A stretch of DNA of 64,000 bases from CALXXL01 sp034926605 (GCA_034926605.1 JAYFQV010000002.1:1-64000); one strand, 5' to 3'; shown: positions 1-8,328, counted from the stretch's first letter. Numbers and translations are program-made. Notes: generated from the sequence alone by a model not told the origin.

Positions 1-117
1 GCCAACCTGATCCGGTGGATGCAGGAGCCGGGATGGTTTTTATTGCTGCCGATTCCGGCTTCGATTTTTATCTTGGGAATGCCGGAAATCACACAGAAAT
101 ATAGGACGGCCGCATAA
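1..117 (+). CDS. C-terminal end of an unknown, probably membrane protein (partial)
   Basis: Frame 1 is open from the window edge to a TAA at 115-117 and gives 38 residues. They include a hydrophobic run (GWFLLLPIPASIFILG) followed by a short polar tail ending in KYRTAA, which suits the last membrane segment of an integral membrane protein. The start and most of the gene lie outside the window, so no family can be named. A 7-bp hairpin (104-125) overlaps the stop codon and lacks a clear T-tract; it might act as a weak terminator. Confidence 0.5.
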   Translation, partial: ANLIRWMQEPGWFLLLPIPASIFILGMPEITQKYRTAA

Positions 118-568
118 AGCCGTCCGGTTCAGCAAGCCCTATGTTAAATCATTGACGGAATCTGATATCATGTTGTATCTGATTGACTGTCAATTTTATA
201 AACCAGAGAAAAATGTCACCTGTTTTTTCTCAAAGAACAGCATCATTTATGTCCGAGCATGACAGCCAAAATTCTAGAGACAAAAGATGAGCAAGAGTGG
301 CAAGAAATGATTCAACATTGCGTTGAGCATTGGTTCGCGGCATAAACTCTTTTGTTAGTATCCATAATTATGACCCATTTCGCATCATTGGTTGATCCCA
401 ACTATTATTCCCATCTGTGGTAAAGTCGGGCAGATGTCCGCAATAGAACGGATGTCATCCATCTTGCCAAGCCATCCTCAAAAAGTCACGTGACCATTAT
501 GTGACCATTCGACCAATATGCGGTTCAAAAACAACGATTATTAAGGAAAATAATGGAATCATACCAAT
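118..568. other. AT-rich gene-poor stretch
   Basis: No convincing gene is seen in about 450 bases. Base composition is visibly more AT-rich than the rest of the window. The only frame with an ATG worth noting is a 28-codon one at 259-345 without a good Shine-Dalgarno. A short direct repeat (GTGACCAT, twice near 490-508) is present. It lies on the 3' side of the tRNA-Thr gene, a usual place for integrated elements, but no integrase or repeated tRNA end is visible. Confidence 0.45.
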
Positions 569-599
569 AAAAAAAGTCAGGGCGCAAATCCCTGACTTT
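569..599 (-). terminator. Rho-independent terminator after tRNA-Thr
   Basis: A perfect 10-bp stem (573-582 with 590-599) closes a 7-base loop and is followed on the minus strand by an uninterrupted T-run of seven bases (567-573 region). It sits 14 bases past the CCA end of the tRNA gene. Confidence 0.85.
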
Positions 600-612
600 C
601 AACCTGTTAAAT

Positions 613-688
613 TGGAGCCAATGATCGGAATCGAACCGATGACCTATTCATTACGAGTGAATTGCTCTACCGACTGAGCTACATTGGC
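613..688 (-). tRNA. tRNA-Thr (anticodon CGT)
   Basis: Read on the minus strand, the 76 bases fold as a standard cloverleaf. The acceptor arm is GCCAATG with CATTGGC, the D-arm has GCTC/GAGC, and the anticodon stem ATTCA/TGAAT carries loop CTCGTAA. The T-arm contains TTCGATT and the CCA end is encoded. Anticodon CGT reads the threonine codon ACG. The gene lies 21 bases downstream of the AGE epimerase gene on the same strand and is followed by a strong terminator, so it may be co-transcribed with that gene. Confidence 0.95.
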
Positions 689-709
689 CCATGTTTTTCT
701 TAATTTAGT

Positions 710-1981
710 TCACTTTCGTTCTTTTTCAATCCCGCCAGCGAAAAAAGCCGCCACTTTCCGGCTTTCAATAAGCGCCCGCACCACATGCCAGCCGCCCTTC
801 CAGGCAAGTCCGCCCTGTGCCGACACCTTGCCGGTGGATAATTGCGCGTTGCAATAAAATACACCATTGCCGGGATTCATAAGTTTTTCGAAAGTGAACC
901 GCATGACCCGGTTAAACCGTTCCCAGTATTTGGCGTCCCGGGTACGCTTATAGAGCCGGGCCAGCATTATCATGACCTCAAACTGCGACCACCAGATAAC
1001 GCCGTCATGACGGACATATCCACCTTTTTCGTCACACCAAAGTACAAACAGTCCGTCGTCCTCTATCAATTCCGTCAACTTGCGTCCAAGCCGCTCAAGC
1101 CACGCCGGATACGGAATCCCAGCAGCCTCCGCGGCATCCTCCAGATACCACACCACTTCGGCATCGTGACCGGCCAGCACTTTGGCTGAACCGTAAAAAC
1201 GGGGATTTTCGGAAAAAACCGGGGTCTTCCATTCGCGATCCATGTCATTATACGCCAAATCGTATTCGTTCATGGTACGCTCAAGCAGGCCAACCAGCCG
1301 CGCGGCTTTCTCGCGATATTCCGGTCGGTCGGAAACCCGTATCAGTCGTGACAACGCCAGCGCCATGTGCATATTCTGACCGGCACTTTTGGCGAAGTCC
1401 TTACGCTCGTCCGGAATCATGGTGTTATAATAACCACCGAATTCCGAATCCCACGCATATTTTTCCAACGCCATGAATGCGTCTTCCGCCACCTTCAGGT
1501 AACGAACGTCGCCCAGTGTCCCGGCCAATTCCGCCGCAATGTACATAACATATATGGTCGAGATGGAATCAAGCTGGCTGGTGAACCAGCGCGGACCTTT
1601 TTCCCGAATAAGCGAGCCGTCCAGTTCCAGCCAATTGTAATAGCAGCCGGTGGCGGGGTCGCGGTGATGCTCTTCCAGAAAGCGAAAGCCGCGTTCCAAC
1701 TGGGCGGACACCCGTGTATCCTCCGGATGTTCGGCCAGCCACAGGCCGTGCAGCATCATGACCCGCAACAGATTTATCACACTCTTGCCGCGCTGCTCGG
1801 GCGGAAACGGAATGCGGTTGCCATCGGAATCGAACCAGAAGTGAAGTCCGCCGAATTCGGAATCCGTCACTTCGGGCCGGGTCCAAAACCGCAGGCTGTT
1901 TTCAGTGGCGCGGTCGAGCACCTTCAACAGCATATCCGGATCGGCGACATCGGGAACAAAACGCAGATCATCGAACGTCAT
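710..1981 (-). CDS. AGE-family sugar epimerase/isomerase
   Basis: The 423-residue protein belongs to the N-acylglucosamine 2-epimerase (AGE) / cellobiose 2-epimerase family of (alpha/alpha)6-barrel enzymes that interconvert sugars at C2. Family-type signatures include DSEFGGYYN near the middle, GHDAEVVWYLEDA and WWSQFEVMIMLARLY in the C-terminal third, and repeated Trp/His positions that line the active site. There is no signal peptide, so it is cytoplasmic. The start ATG lies 14 bases inside the end of lpxB, suggesting translational coupling. The substrate (N-acetylglucosamine/mannosamine, cellobiose or mannose) cannot be decided from sequence. It is the last protein gene of the acpP-fabF-dapB-lpxB cluster. 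Confidence 0.88.
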   Translation of the reverse strand: MTFDDLRFVPDVADPDMLLKVLDRATENSLRFWTRPEVTDSEFGGLHFWFDSDGNRIPFPPEQRGKSVINLLRVMMLHGLWLAEHPEDTRVSAQLERGFRFLEEHHRDPATGCYYNWLELDGSLIREKGPRWFTSQLDSISTIYVMYIAAELAGTLGDVRYLKVAEDAFMALEKYAWDSEFGGYYNTMIPDERKDFAKSAGQNMHMALALSRLIRVSDRPEYREKAARLVGLLERTMNEYDLAYNDMDREWKTPVFSENPRFYGSAKVLAGHDAEVVWYLEDAAEAAGIPYPAWLERLGRKLTELIEDDGLFVLWCDEKGGYVRHDGVIWWSQFEVMIMLARLYKRTRDAKYWERFNRVMRFTFEKLMNPGNGVFYCNAQLSTGKVSAQGGLAWKGGWHVVRALIESRKVAAFFAGGIEKERK

Positions 1982-3143
1982 TTTGATTGCCTTTTATAAA
2001 CCCGTAAACACTCGCTGCCGCATTGGCAAGAGCGTCGGTTTTTCCATTTACCGAGAGATCACGCCGCAGCTCATCCATGCCGGCTTCCACTTCGCTGCGC
2101 CGCGCGCCGCCGGGAAGGATGCGCTCCAAAGCCGGAACCAGATTGGACGGACGGACCTCATATTGGAGAAATTCCTCGAACACGCATCGGTTAAGTATCA
2201 CATTGACCATGGTGAAAAAGCCGCGGTAGAGGCGGACAAGCACAGCGGCGATCAGGATTGTAATCAGATTCATCTTATACACCACCACCAACGGCAGCCC
2301 GGCAATAGCCGACTCCACCGTTACGGTACCGCTGGCGGCAAGCCCGGCAATGGCGGTCTGCTGGCCTCGTGAAGTCTGGCCAACGGTTATCTTTATTTCA
2401 GGCATGTCGGGCCGGCGGTGACGGAACGCGGCGATGATCTCCGCGCATTTGTTTGCAATCTTCTCACGCGGAGCGGCCAGCTCGAACCGCAACGCCGGAT
2501 GCCGGAAGGCCAGCTCCCGCACGGTTTCCAGCATCGGCGTCAGAAGCCTCGTAATCTCCATAAAACGACTGCCGGGCAACAGCAGCACCAAGTCGGGATC
2601 GCGAGCAAGCGACGGGTCGCGACGGGCGGCCACAATGTCCAGCAACGGATGACCGACAAATTCGGTTGGCAGAGCAGTAGGGGCGTAGACCTCGGTTTCG
2701 AAAGGAAATATCACCAGCATCCGGCTGCAATATTTCTCAAGTTTCCGAATGCGGTATTTCTTCCAGGTCCAGACCTGCGGGCTTACAAACCAGATCACCG
2801 GGATCCGGCGCTTCCACAGCGCCTTGGCCAGCTCAAGGTTGAAGCCTGGATAATCAATCAATATCACCGCGTCCGGTCGCTCGGCCTCGGCGGCCCTGAC
2901 CAGCTTGCGGAATGCCGACGCAATGGAAAAAATATGGGTGAACACCTCCACCACCCCCATAACGCCGAGTTCGGTGGAATCGACAAGAAGCTTTATCCCG
3001 GCCTCCCTCGAGCGTTCTCCGCCCATGCCGGAAAGCTCCAGCCCGTCGCCGTCGGCGGCGGCGAGCCGTTGCAGTCCGGCGGCGATTCCGGCGGCATAAA
3101 GGTCGCCGGAGGTCTCGCCGGAGACCAGGAATATCTTTTTCAT
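1968..3143 (-). CDS. lpxB: Lipid-A-disaccharide synthase LpxB
   Basis: A 391-residue GT19 glycosyltransferase that joins 2,3-diacylglucosamine-1-phosphate and UDP-diacylglucosamine to form the lipid A disaccharide at the inner membrane. The start MKKIFLVSGETSGDLYAAG is the family's characteristic N-terminus. ILIDYPGFNLELAK and VSPQVWTWKKYRIRKL follow in the usual order, and EFVGHPLLD lies at the hinge to the UDP-sugar-binding half. Length is normal (about 380 in E. coli). Its ATG overlaps the dapB stop as ATGA and its 3' end overlaps the epimerase start. It is direct evidence for a lipopolysaccharide outer membrane. Confidence 0.96.
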   Translation of the reverse strand: MKKIFLVSGETSGDLYAAGIAAGLQRLAAADGDGLELSGMGGERSREAGIKLLVDSTELGVMGVVEVFTHIFSIASAFRKLVRAAEAERPDAVILIDYPGFNLELAKALWKRRIPVIWFVSPQVWTWKKYRIRKLEKYCSRMLVIFPFETEVYAPTALPTEFVGHPLLDIVAARRDPSLARDPDLVLLLPGSRFMEITRLLTPMLETVRELAFRHPALRFELAAPREKIANKCAEIIAAFRHRRPDMPEIKITVGQTSRGQQTAIAGLAASGTVTVESAIAGLPLVVVYKMNLITILIAAVLVRLYRGFFTMVNVILNRCVFEEFLQYEVRPSNLVPALERILPGGARRSEVEAGMDELRRDLSVNGKTDALANAAASVYGFIKGNQNDVR

Positions 3144-3946
3144 TTGAGGTTCAGAACATCCTGCATGTCATATATGCGGCCACCCTCGACTCCCAGCAGG
3201 AACCGGACCGCACGCAACGCGCCGAATGCAAAAGTATCGCGGCTGGACGCCTTGTGCGTCAGTTCGACGCGTTCGCCGTTGGCGGCGAAGATCACCGTGT
3301 GATCGCCCACCACGTCGCCTCCGCGCAACGCATGCATGCCGACCTCGTGCCGGGTGCGGGCGCCGACCATGCCGGCGCGGCCGTGCCTGACGTCGCGGCC
3401 GTAATCGAGCCCGCGTGCCTCGCAGATGATTTCGGCGAGTTTCACGGCAGTGCCGGAAGGCGCGTCCTTTTTCTGGCTGTGGTGCATCTCCACCACTTCC
3501 ACGTCAAAGCTGTCGTCCAGTATCCTTGCCACTTCAGAGGCAAGGTGGAACAACAGGTTGACGCCTACTGACATGTTGGGCGCGATCACAATTCGCGCGC
3601 CGGTCTTGGCGAGATCAGTCAGCGCCCGACGGTCGTTTTCTTCGATTGCGGTGGTGCCGATCACCACCGCGGCTCCGGCATCGACCGCGATCCGGCTCAC
3701 GCCGAGAATATTGGCAGTGCCGAAATTGATGACCGCGTCGGCACCGGCTATAGCCTGCTCGGGATCGGTCACGATCTTGACGCCGGCTTCTCCGCATCCG
3801 GCAAGCAACCCGGCGTCCTGCCCGGCAAACGGACAGGACTCCGCCTCCAGGGAGCCGGAAAGCTCCATATCTTCCGCCGCCATCACGTTGGCAACCAGCC
3901 GGCGGCCCATACGACCGCCGGCGCCGATAATTGCAACTTTTATCAT
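3140..3946 (-). CDS. dapB: 4-hydroxy-tetrahydrodipicolinate reductase DapB
   Basis: The 268-residue enzyme reduces 4-hydroxy-tetrahydrodipicolinate with NAD(P)H in the lysine/diaminopimelate pathway that feeds peptidoglycan synthesis. The N-terminal Rossmann motif GAGGRMGRRL (residues 7-16) binds the nucleotide. The catalytic/substrate block VVEMHHSQKKDAPSGTA is intact, with the conserved His pair, Lys and SGT. The C-terminal LTHKASSRDTFAFGAL matches the family. The length is the family's usual size. It starts 9 bases after fabF with GAGG as ribosome site and overlaps lpxB by 4 bases, so it sits inside an envelope-precursor operon. Confidence 0.97.
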   Translation of the reverse strand: MIKVAIIGAGGRMGRRLVANVMAAEDMELSGSLEAESCPFAGQDAGLLAGCGEAGVKIVTDPEQAIAGADAVINFGTANILGVSRIAVDAGAAVVIGTTAIEENDRRALTDLAKTGARIVIAPNMSVGVNLLFHLASEVARILDDSFDVEVVEMHHSQKKDAPSGTAVKLAEIICEARGLDYGRDVRHGRAGMVGARTRHEVGMHALRGGDVVGDHTVIFAANGERVELTHKASSRDTFAFGALRAVRFLLGVEGGRIYDMQDVLNLK

Positions 3947-3955
3947 TTCATTGCC

Positions 3956-5212
3956 TCAACCGCGGAATTTTCTGAAGACGATCGCGCCGTTGTGCCCACC
4001 GAAGCCAAGGTTGGTGTTCACTGCCACTTCGATCGCCTTTTCGCGGGCAGTATTGGGCACATAATCCAAATCACATTCCGGATCGGGATTCTCATAGTTG
4101 ATGGTGGGCGGAACCACGCCGTTTCCAAGCGCCAACACGCAGGCGATGGACTCGAAGCCGCCGGCGGCGCCGAGGCCGTGCCCGGTAACACCCTTGGTGC
4201 TGCTGACCCAAACCTTCTTCGCGTGATCGCCAAGCGCCGCCTTGATCGCCAGGGTTTCGAACTTGTCATTGAGTTCGGTACTGGTACCGTGCGCATTGAT
4301 GTAATCGACCTCTTCCGGGTTGACTCCGCCGTGGCCGAGCGCCATTTTGATCGCCCGGGCGGCGCCGTCGCCTTCCGGATGGGGGCTGGTGATATGATAC
4401 GCGTCGCCGGTGGCTCCATAGCCGACGATTTCGGCAAAGATGGTGGCACCACGCTTCTTGGCATGTTCGAGTTCCTCGATAACAAGCACGCCGGCACCCT
4501 CGCTCATCACGAAGCCGTCGCGATCGCGGTCGAACGGACGACTGGCGTGAAGCGGATCGTCATTGCGCTGGCTCATCGCCTTTTCAGAGCAGAATCCGGC
4601 AAAGCCGATCGGAACGATGGAGCCTTCGGCTCCGCCGCAGATCATCATGTCGGCGTCGTTGCGCTTGATCATCCAAAAAGACTCGCCGATGGAGTGGCAA
4701 CCGGTGCTGCACGCGGTGACAAGACCCATATTCGGACCTTTCGCACCGGTACGCACGGAAATATTGCCGCTGGCCTCGTCGCCGATCATCATAGGAATAA
4801 GCAGGGGCGACACTTTGCCCGGCCCGCGCTCGAGCAGCAGCTTGTGCTGTTCGGACAGTGTGCCCAGCCCGCCGATGCCGCTGGAAACCAGAACTCCGAC
4901 CCGGTCGAGGTTGATTCCGGTCTCACGCATGTCCTCCGGCAGCCCGGCGCAGGCCAAGGCCTCGATGGTGGCCACGATGGCATACTGGCAGAACAAATCA
5001 AGCCGCTTGGCATCCTTGAAATTCAAATACTTGGTAACGTCGAAATTTTTGATTTCTCCGGCGATTTTGGTCCGATATTCAGAAACATCGAATCTGGTCA
5101 CGGGGCCGATGCCGCAACGTCCCGCCACAATGGCATCCCAAAATTCCGGCACCGTATTGCCCACGCACGACAGTGCGCCCAACCCGGTAACTACCACACG
5201 TCTTTCGTTCAT
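3956..5212 (-). CDS. fabF: 3-oxoacyl-ACP synthase II FabF
   Basis: Beta-ketoacyl-ACP synthase II elongates acyl-ACP with malonyl-ACP in fatty acid synthesis. The ATG at 5212 is chosen because the protein then begins MNERRVVVTGLGALS like the family, with GGAAAGGA upstream; the frame stays open to 5278 but adds an unrelated leader. The catalytic triad is complete: Cys168 in TACSTGC, His308 in NAHGTSTELND and His345 in GVTGHGLGAAGG. The 418-residue length is standard. It follows acpP by 120 bases, the common bacterial order, and is probably co-transcribed with it and with dapB downstream. Confidence 0.96.
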   Translation of the reverse strand: MNERRVVVTGLGALSCVGNTVPEFWDAIVAGRCGIGPVTRFDVSEYRTKIAGEIKNFDVTKYLNFKDAKRLDLFCQYAIVATIEALACAGLPEDMRETGINLDRVGVLVSSGIGGLGTLSEQHKLLLERGPGKVSPLLIPMMIGDEASGNISVRTGAKGPNMGLVTACSTGCHSIGESFWMIKRNDADMMICGGAEGSIVPIGFAGFCSEKAMSQRNDDPLHASRPFDRDRDGFVMSEGAGVLVIEELEHAKKRGATIFAEIVGYGATGDAYHITSPHPEGDGAARAIKMALGHGGVNPEEVDYINAHGTSTELNDKFETLAIKAALGDHAKKVWVSSTKGVTGHGLGAAGGFESIACVLALGNGVVPPTINYENPDPECDLDYVPNTAREKAIEVAVNTNLGFGGHNGAIVFRKFRG

Positions 5213-5332
5213 AATAATATCCTTTCCATCAACACAAAAGGAGCCGCCGCAGCCGAAAAAAATAATTTCCGGGAGCATCGGCCCCTTTCGCCAGTGAATG
5301 CAGGCGTTTTCGCGCCGTGCTTCGCCAGAAAA

Positions 5333-5578
5333 CTACTCGGCGGAACCGCCCTTGGACTCGATATAGGAAATCGCCTCGCCAACGGTAGTCAGCTTCTCGG
5401 AATCCTCGTCCGGAATCTCGGAGCCGAATTCATCTTCAAAGGCCATCACCAGCTCGACCAGGTCGAGGGAATCCGCGCCAAGGTCCTCAATGAACTTGGC
5501 TTCGGGAGTCACCTGATCCTCGGAAACACCCAGCTGATCGACCACAATTTTCTTGACTTTGTCGGAAATCGAAGACAT
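5333..5578 (-). CDS. acpP: Acyl carrier protein
   Basis: An 81-residue acidic four-helix carrier that holds growing acyl chains on a phosphopantetheine arm. The attachment serine is Ser37 in GADSLDLVEL. AGGAGGACAACATG gives an excellent ribosome site. The arm is presumably added by the AcpS encoded at 55657-56025 in this window. Placed directly upstream of fabF. It should be one of the most highly expressed genes here, in keeping with the promoter-like sequence just upstream. Confidence 0.97.
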   Translation of the reverse strand: MSSISDKVKKIVVDQLGVSEDQVTPEAKFIEDLGADSLDLVELVMAFEDEFGSEIPDEDSEKLTTVGEAISYIESKGGSAE

Positions 5579-5592
5579 GTTGTCCTCCTGAT

Positions 5593-5624
5593 TTTTTAGG
5601 TTAATGTTTGCTTGTTGTCAACAA
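5593..5624 (-). promoter_or_regulatory. Putative acpP promoter with overlapping palindrome
   Basis: On the minus strand TTGACA (5621-5616) is followed after 17 bases by TAAAAA (5598-5593), a full -35 with a weak -10. The -35 lies within the perfect inverted repeat TTGTTG-T-CAACAA (5612-5624), which could be an operator. Function is inferred from position only. Confidence 0.45.
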
Positions 5625-5667
5625 ATCAGACTTTAATATAATCCTGTTTTGGAAAAATGCAAATCCG

Positions 5668-6906
5668 CTAGGGTTCCAGCCCCAACCGCTTCCGCATCTC
5701 GGTGTTGGCCTGCTTCATGAAGCCGGAATCGAAGCTGTGACCCATGCGCGGCGCGGGATAAATCGACTTCTCGGTGCCGATCTGATTGAACGCGGCATAA
5801 ACGCAGCTGGGGCCGCAGGCGACATCGAGCAGACCGACGCACACCATCACAGGACAGTCGATGCGACGGGCAAAATTGACCACATCGAAATAGGGAGCCA
5901 TCTTGTCGGTACCGGGCGGAGTGTTTTCCAGCAGCAGCGGCCAGCCGGAGCTGCGCCCGACCAGATGAGCGGTGTGCTCACACATTGCCGGAACGTTCGC
6001 CACCGCGAAATCGATCTTGCCGGGATTCAGTCCCGCCAGTATAAGCGCATAGCCGCCGCCCTGGCTGGAACCCCACAGTCCGATATGTTCACGGTCCCAT
6101 TCCGGCACGGTGTCAAGCACCTCGAAGGCGCGCTCGGCACCCAGAATGGCACGGCGATGATAATATTTTTCACGATCCGGCGCACCGTAGTAGCTGTAAG
6201 TGCCCTTCTCCGCGCCGAGCTTCTTCCAGGCGGCATCGCGGTCGGCGGGATCGTAGTCGTGAACATTCACGATAATCCGGATTATGTCCTTGCCGCCGAA
6301 CAGAAACAGGTCGGGGCTGCTCACTCCGGGCCCGGCCGGCGGCACCCCGATGATGGCCGGATATTTTCCCGGGGCCTTTGGCACGGTGAGAAAACCCCAT
6401 ATCCGCGACCCGTCGTAGTTGGCGCAGTTGAACCGGTAACCGACGCAGTCGTCGTTTTCAAAATCATCCATTTTGGTCAACTTCAAATCCAGTGGAGTGG
6501 CACGAACGCGCTTGATGCCGTCCGCCCAAAATTCATCGAAGTCGGCGGGATCCACGGTGGTAGCCTGAATCTTCTCGGGATCGAATCCGGCACAGGCCAC
6601 AAAATCCGGCTTCTCGACGTTGTCCGGATTGTTCACGGTACACCAGATGAAACCGGGCTGATCCATGGTTATCTCGAACTTGGCCGGGTTGGTTTTGGCG
6701 AAATCCACGGTCTCCTCGCGCAGAAGCTTCTGTTTTTCAAGCCGAAAATAGACAGTGCCCTTCACCGGTTTTTCGCTGGAAACGGTAAAAACCGCCGGTT
6801 CGCCGCATTTGTACAGCGCACCCGGACGATCCGTTGACACGGTAAAATCGGCAGCGGCAACCACCCCGCCCGCGATCATGAGCGCAGCCATGAGGAAGCG
6901 CTTCAC
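5668..6906 (-). CDS. Secreted CE7-type acetyl(xylan) esterase
   Basis: A 412-residue alpha/beta hydrolase of the acetylxylan esterase / cephalosporin-C deacetylase type (CE7), removing acetyl groups from oligosaccharides. The start is GTG at 6906, overlapping the previous stop as GTGA, and gives a clean signal peptide (MKRFLMAALMIAGGVVAAAD). Upstream in-frame codons only read through the neighbour. A beta-rich N-terminal region (about 20-110) precedes the hydrolase domain. The triad is visible: Ser281 in WGSSQGGG, Asp361 in GLLDVACG, His390 in MGHSFD. The extra N-terminal domain makes it longer than classic CE7 enzymes (about 320). Third gene of a unit with two small membrane proteins. Confidence 0.87.
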   Translation of the reverse strand: MKRFLMAALMIAGGVVAAADFTVSTDRPGALYKCGEPAVFTVSSEKPVKGTVYFRLEKQKLLREETVDFAKTNPAKFEITMDQPGFIWCTVNNPDNVEKPDFVACAGFDPEKIQATTVDPADFDEFWADGIKRVRATPLDLKLTKMDDFENDDCVGYRFNCANYDGSRIWGFLTVPKAPGKYPAIIGVPPAGPGVSSPDLFLFGGKDIIRIIVNVHDYDPADRDAAWKKLGAEKGTYSYYGAPDREKYYHRRAILGAERAFEVLDTVPEWDREHIGLWGSSQGGGYALILAGLNPGKIDFAVANVPAMCEHTAHLVGRSSGWPLLLENTPPGTDKMAPYFDVVNFARRIDCPVMVCVGLLDVACGPSCVYAAFNQIGTEKSIYPAPRMGHSFDSGFMKQANTEMRKRLGLEP

Positions 6907-7157
6907 GGATTCACCTGAACGCTTTGAAGATCGGCCTGTATCTCCTCGGCCTCGACATTGCCGGGCAGTGCGGGTTCCGTCTTGGCTTCCTCGGTGGAGG
7001 CCGGGACGGCCGGAGCCGCAGCGGCAGCCGGCTCGGCCGCACACTGTTGCCCGCATTTGCGGAACGGGCAGCCGCCCCGGGCCACCAGCATCCAGACGAT
7101 TGCGGCGGCAATCACCGCTATGACCAGATAAATAATCCATTTGCCGGATTTGCTCAT
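6903..7157 (-). CDS. Small single-span membrane protein, unknown
   Basis: An 84-residue protein with one N-terminal membrane span (about residues 7-26). A Cys-containing segment follows (GGCPFRKCGQQC, three cysteines close together), then an Ala/Pro/Glu-rich low-complexity tail. The cysteines just outside the membrane could bind metal or form disulfides. AGAGG precedes the ATG. It overlaps the CE7 esterase start by 4 bases and follows another small membrane protein by 24 bases, so the three genes are probably one transcript. No family is recognised. Confidence 0.65.
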   Translation of the reverse strand: MSKSGKWIIYLVIAVIAAAIVWMLVARGGCPFRKCGQQCAAEPAAAAAPAVPASTEEAKTEPALPGNVEAEEIQADLQSVQVNP

Positions 7158-7181
7158 GTTCTTAACCTCTTGTTTGTTTTA

Positions 7182-7436
7182 CTATTTCATCGCCGCCTCG
7201 ATGTCGGCATTGTGCGAATCGTTGGCGTTTTCCACCGTTGTTCTGGAGTAGTTCAACGCGCGACCGTAAGTGGTGGTCGGTTGATTGGCCGGAACGGCGG
7301 CGGAAGGCTGCACCTCAGGAGCCGCGGCGCCCGGTTTCGGGGTGATGTCAATGGTTCCGTCATCATTGCGGAAGAAAAGAAACCACACGGCGGCCGCGAT
7401 GATTATCACGACGACCAACAACGAAATAAGCCTCAT
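7182..7436 (-). CDS. Small single-span membrane protein, unknown
   Basis: An 84-residue protein with an N-terminal hydrophobic span (LISLLVVVIIIAAAVWFLFF) and then a Pro/Ala-rich linker and a polar C-terminal part ending in EAAMK. It is preceded by AAGGAGG at a good distance from the ATG. It resembles its 84-residue downstream neighbour in layout (one span, low-complexity tail) but not in sequence, and lacks that protein's cysteines. First gene of the small-protein/esterase unit. No family recognised; probably inner-membrane anchored with the tail in the periplasm. Confidence 0.6.
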   Translation of the reverse strand: MRLISLLVVVIIIAAAVWFLFFRNDDGTIDITPKPGAAAPEVQPSAAVPANQPTTTYGRALNYSRTTVENANDSHNADIEAAMK

Positions 7437-7777
7437 AGCAACCTCCTTGTTGCTTCAATATATCACCTGCGGAGGAGGAACTCAAAATGGATTTCGAAAA
7501 AAATAAGACTTTTTTATCGTTTCTCCGCCGCCGGAACAACCTTATCCGCAAAAGCGATGTCAATTTTTATATGGCCGCGCCTCCCGCGCCGATGCGAAGA
7601 CTGCCGGGCCGAGGCGGCGATGCCGCCCTTTTCCCGGTGCGCAAATGCCTGAAACGCGGCACCGTGTGTTTATATAAAGTATGAAAATTCGCGCCTAAAC
7701 TTGACAACCAGTCCCGGACAATGTAATTTAAGGGTGAGTTTTCATGAAAATTCCGAAACAGAAAGGGATAGATCGAA
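7437..7777. other. Divergent intergenic region
   Basis: These 341 bases separate the leftward small-protein unit from the rightward kinase operon. The right end holds a clear sigma70 promoter (7701-7729). A 65-codon frame at 7487-7684 begins behind a GGAGGAGG sequence but has a basic, compositionally odd product and no recognisable feature. A short GGCGGC/GCCGCC hairpin lies near 7613-7627. No RNA gene was recognised. Confidence 0.5.
7701..7729 (+). promoter_or_regulatory. Sigma70 promoter of the kinase operon
   Basis: TTGACA (7701-7706), a 17-base spacer and TAATTT (7724-7729) form a strong vegetative promoter about 48 bases before the first ATG at 7778. The -35 matches the consensus exactly and the -10 at four of six positions. 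Confidence 0.75.
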
Positions 7778-8314
7778 ATGAACAATCAAAAATCCGTCGG
7801 GTACGGCATCGTCGGGGTGATATCAGGCGCCCTGCTGGTATTTGTCTCGTTGGCTCTGGCTTATTACTTCAATGACACTTTCCACGGCGTGTTCGTGAAC
7901 AATCCGAACAGCGTCGGGGCAATCATGGGAGAAGTGGCGGAAAATTCGCCGCAAAGCGTGCAGCAGCACCGCGAGTTCGTGGGAATGCTGGTATTCGGCA
8001 TCTTCTCCGGAATCATCTGCCTGCAGGTGCTGGTTTTCGGCTCCGCGATGCTGGTGACCCGCGGCATTCTCAAGAGCGAAGGGGACTCGTCCGTCAAGCT
8101 AAAACGCCTTGACAACGCCGGCATATTCTTCGACCTGCCGCTTTATACCGGCCTGTTCGGCACGGTGTCGAGCTTCATGGTTATCGCGTTCAGCCGCGAG
8201 TCGAGTCTGCTAATCGCCTACTCCACCACGCTGCTGGGTATTATTTTCAGTGTGGTATTGCACGTGACCGTGCTGTATCCGGCGAAGCGGAGACTGCTCA
8301 ACGCGGTCAAGTGA
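7778..8314 (+). CDS. MotA/TolQ/ExbB-like membrane protein (tentative)
   Basis: A 178-residue protein with four predicted membrane spans (about 9-31, 68-93, 115-138, 143-167). Span 3 contains LPLYTGLFGTV and span 4 contains AYSTTLLGII. These resemble the PLLGLLGTV and ALxTTxxGL signatures of MotA/TolQ/ExbB proton-channel subunits. The match is by eye and the protein lacks the long cytoplasmic loop of MotA, so the call is an inference. AGAAAGGGATAGATCGAA precedes the ATG. First gene of the operon, ending immediately before a protein whose N-terminus looks like a MotB/ExbD-type span. This pairing strengthens the idea. Confidence 0.6.
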   Translation: MNNQKSVGYGIVGVISGALLVFVSLALAYYFNDTFHGVFVNNPNSVGAIMGEVAENSPQSVQQHREFVGMLVFGIFSGIICLQVLVFGSAMLVTRGILKSEGDSSVKLKRLDNAGIFFDLPLYTGLFGTVSSFMVIAFSRESSLLIAYSTTLLGIIFSVVLHVTVLYPAKRRLLNAVK

Positions 8315-8328
8315 CCGGAGGCGTAAAA

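Noticed and set aside
259..345. 28-codon frame in the AT-rich left region
   Set aside because: Too short, without a ribosome site; chance frame is as likely.
383..400. Possible repeat of the tRNA-Thr 3' end (ATCATTGG)
   Set aside because: Only eight bases match and the orientation is inverted relative to the tRNA, so it is not an attachment site.
3992..5599. 535-codon open frame antisense to fabF and acpP
   Set aside because: Shadow of two certain genes; no motif and no promoter or ribosome site.
7487..7684. 65-codon frame behind GGAGGAGG
   Set aside because: The ribosome-site-like sequence is attractive, but the product is basic, compositionally odd and matches nothing; it may still deserve a check by ribosome profiling.
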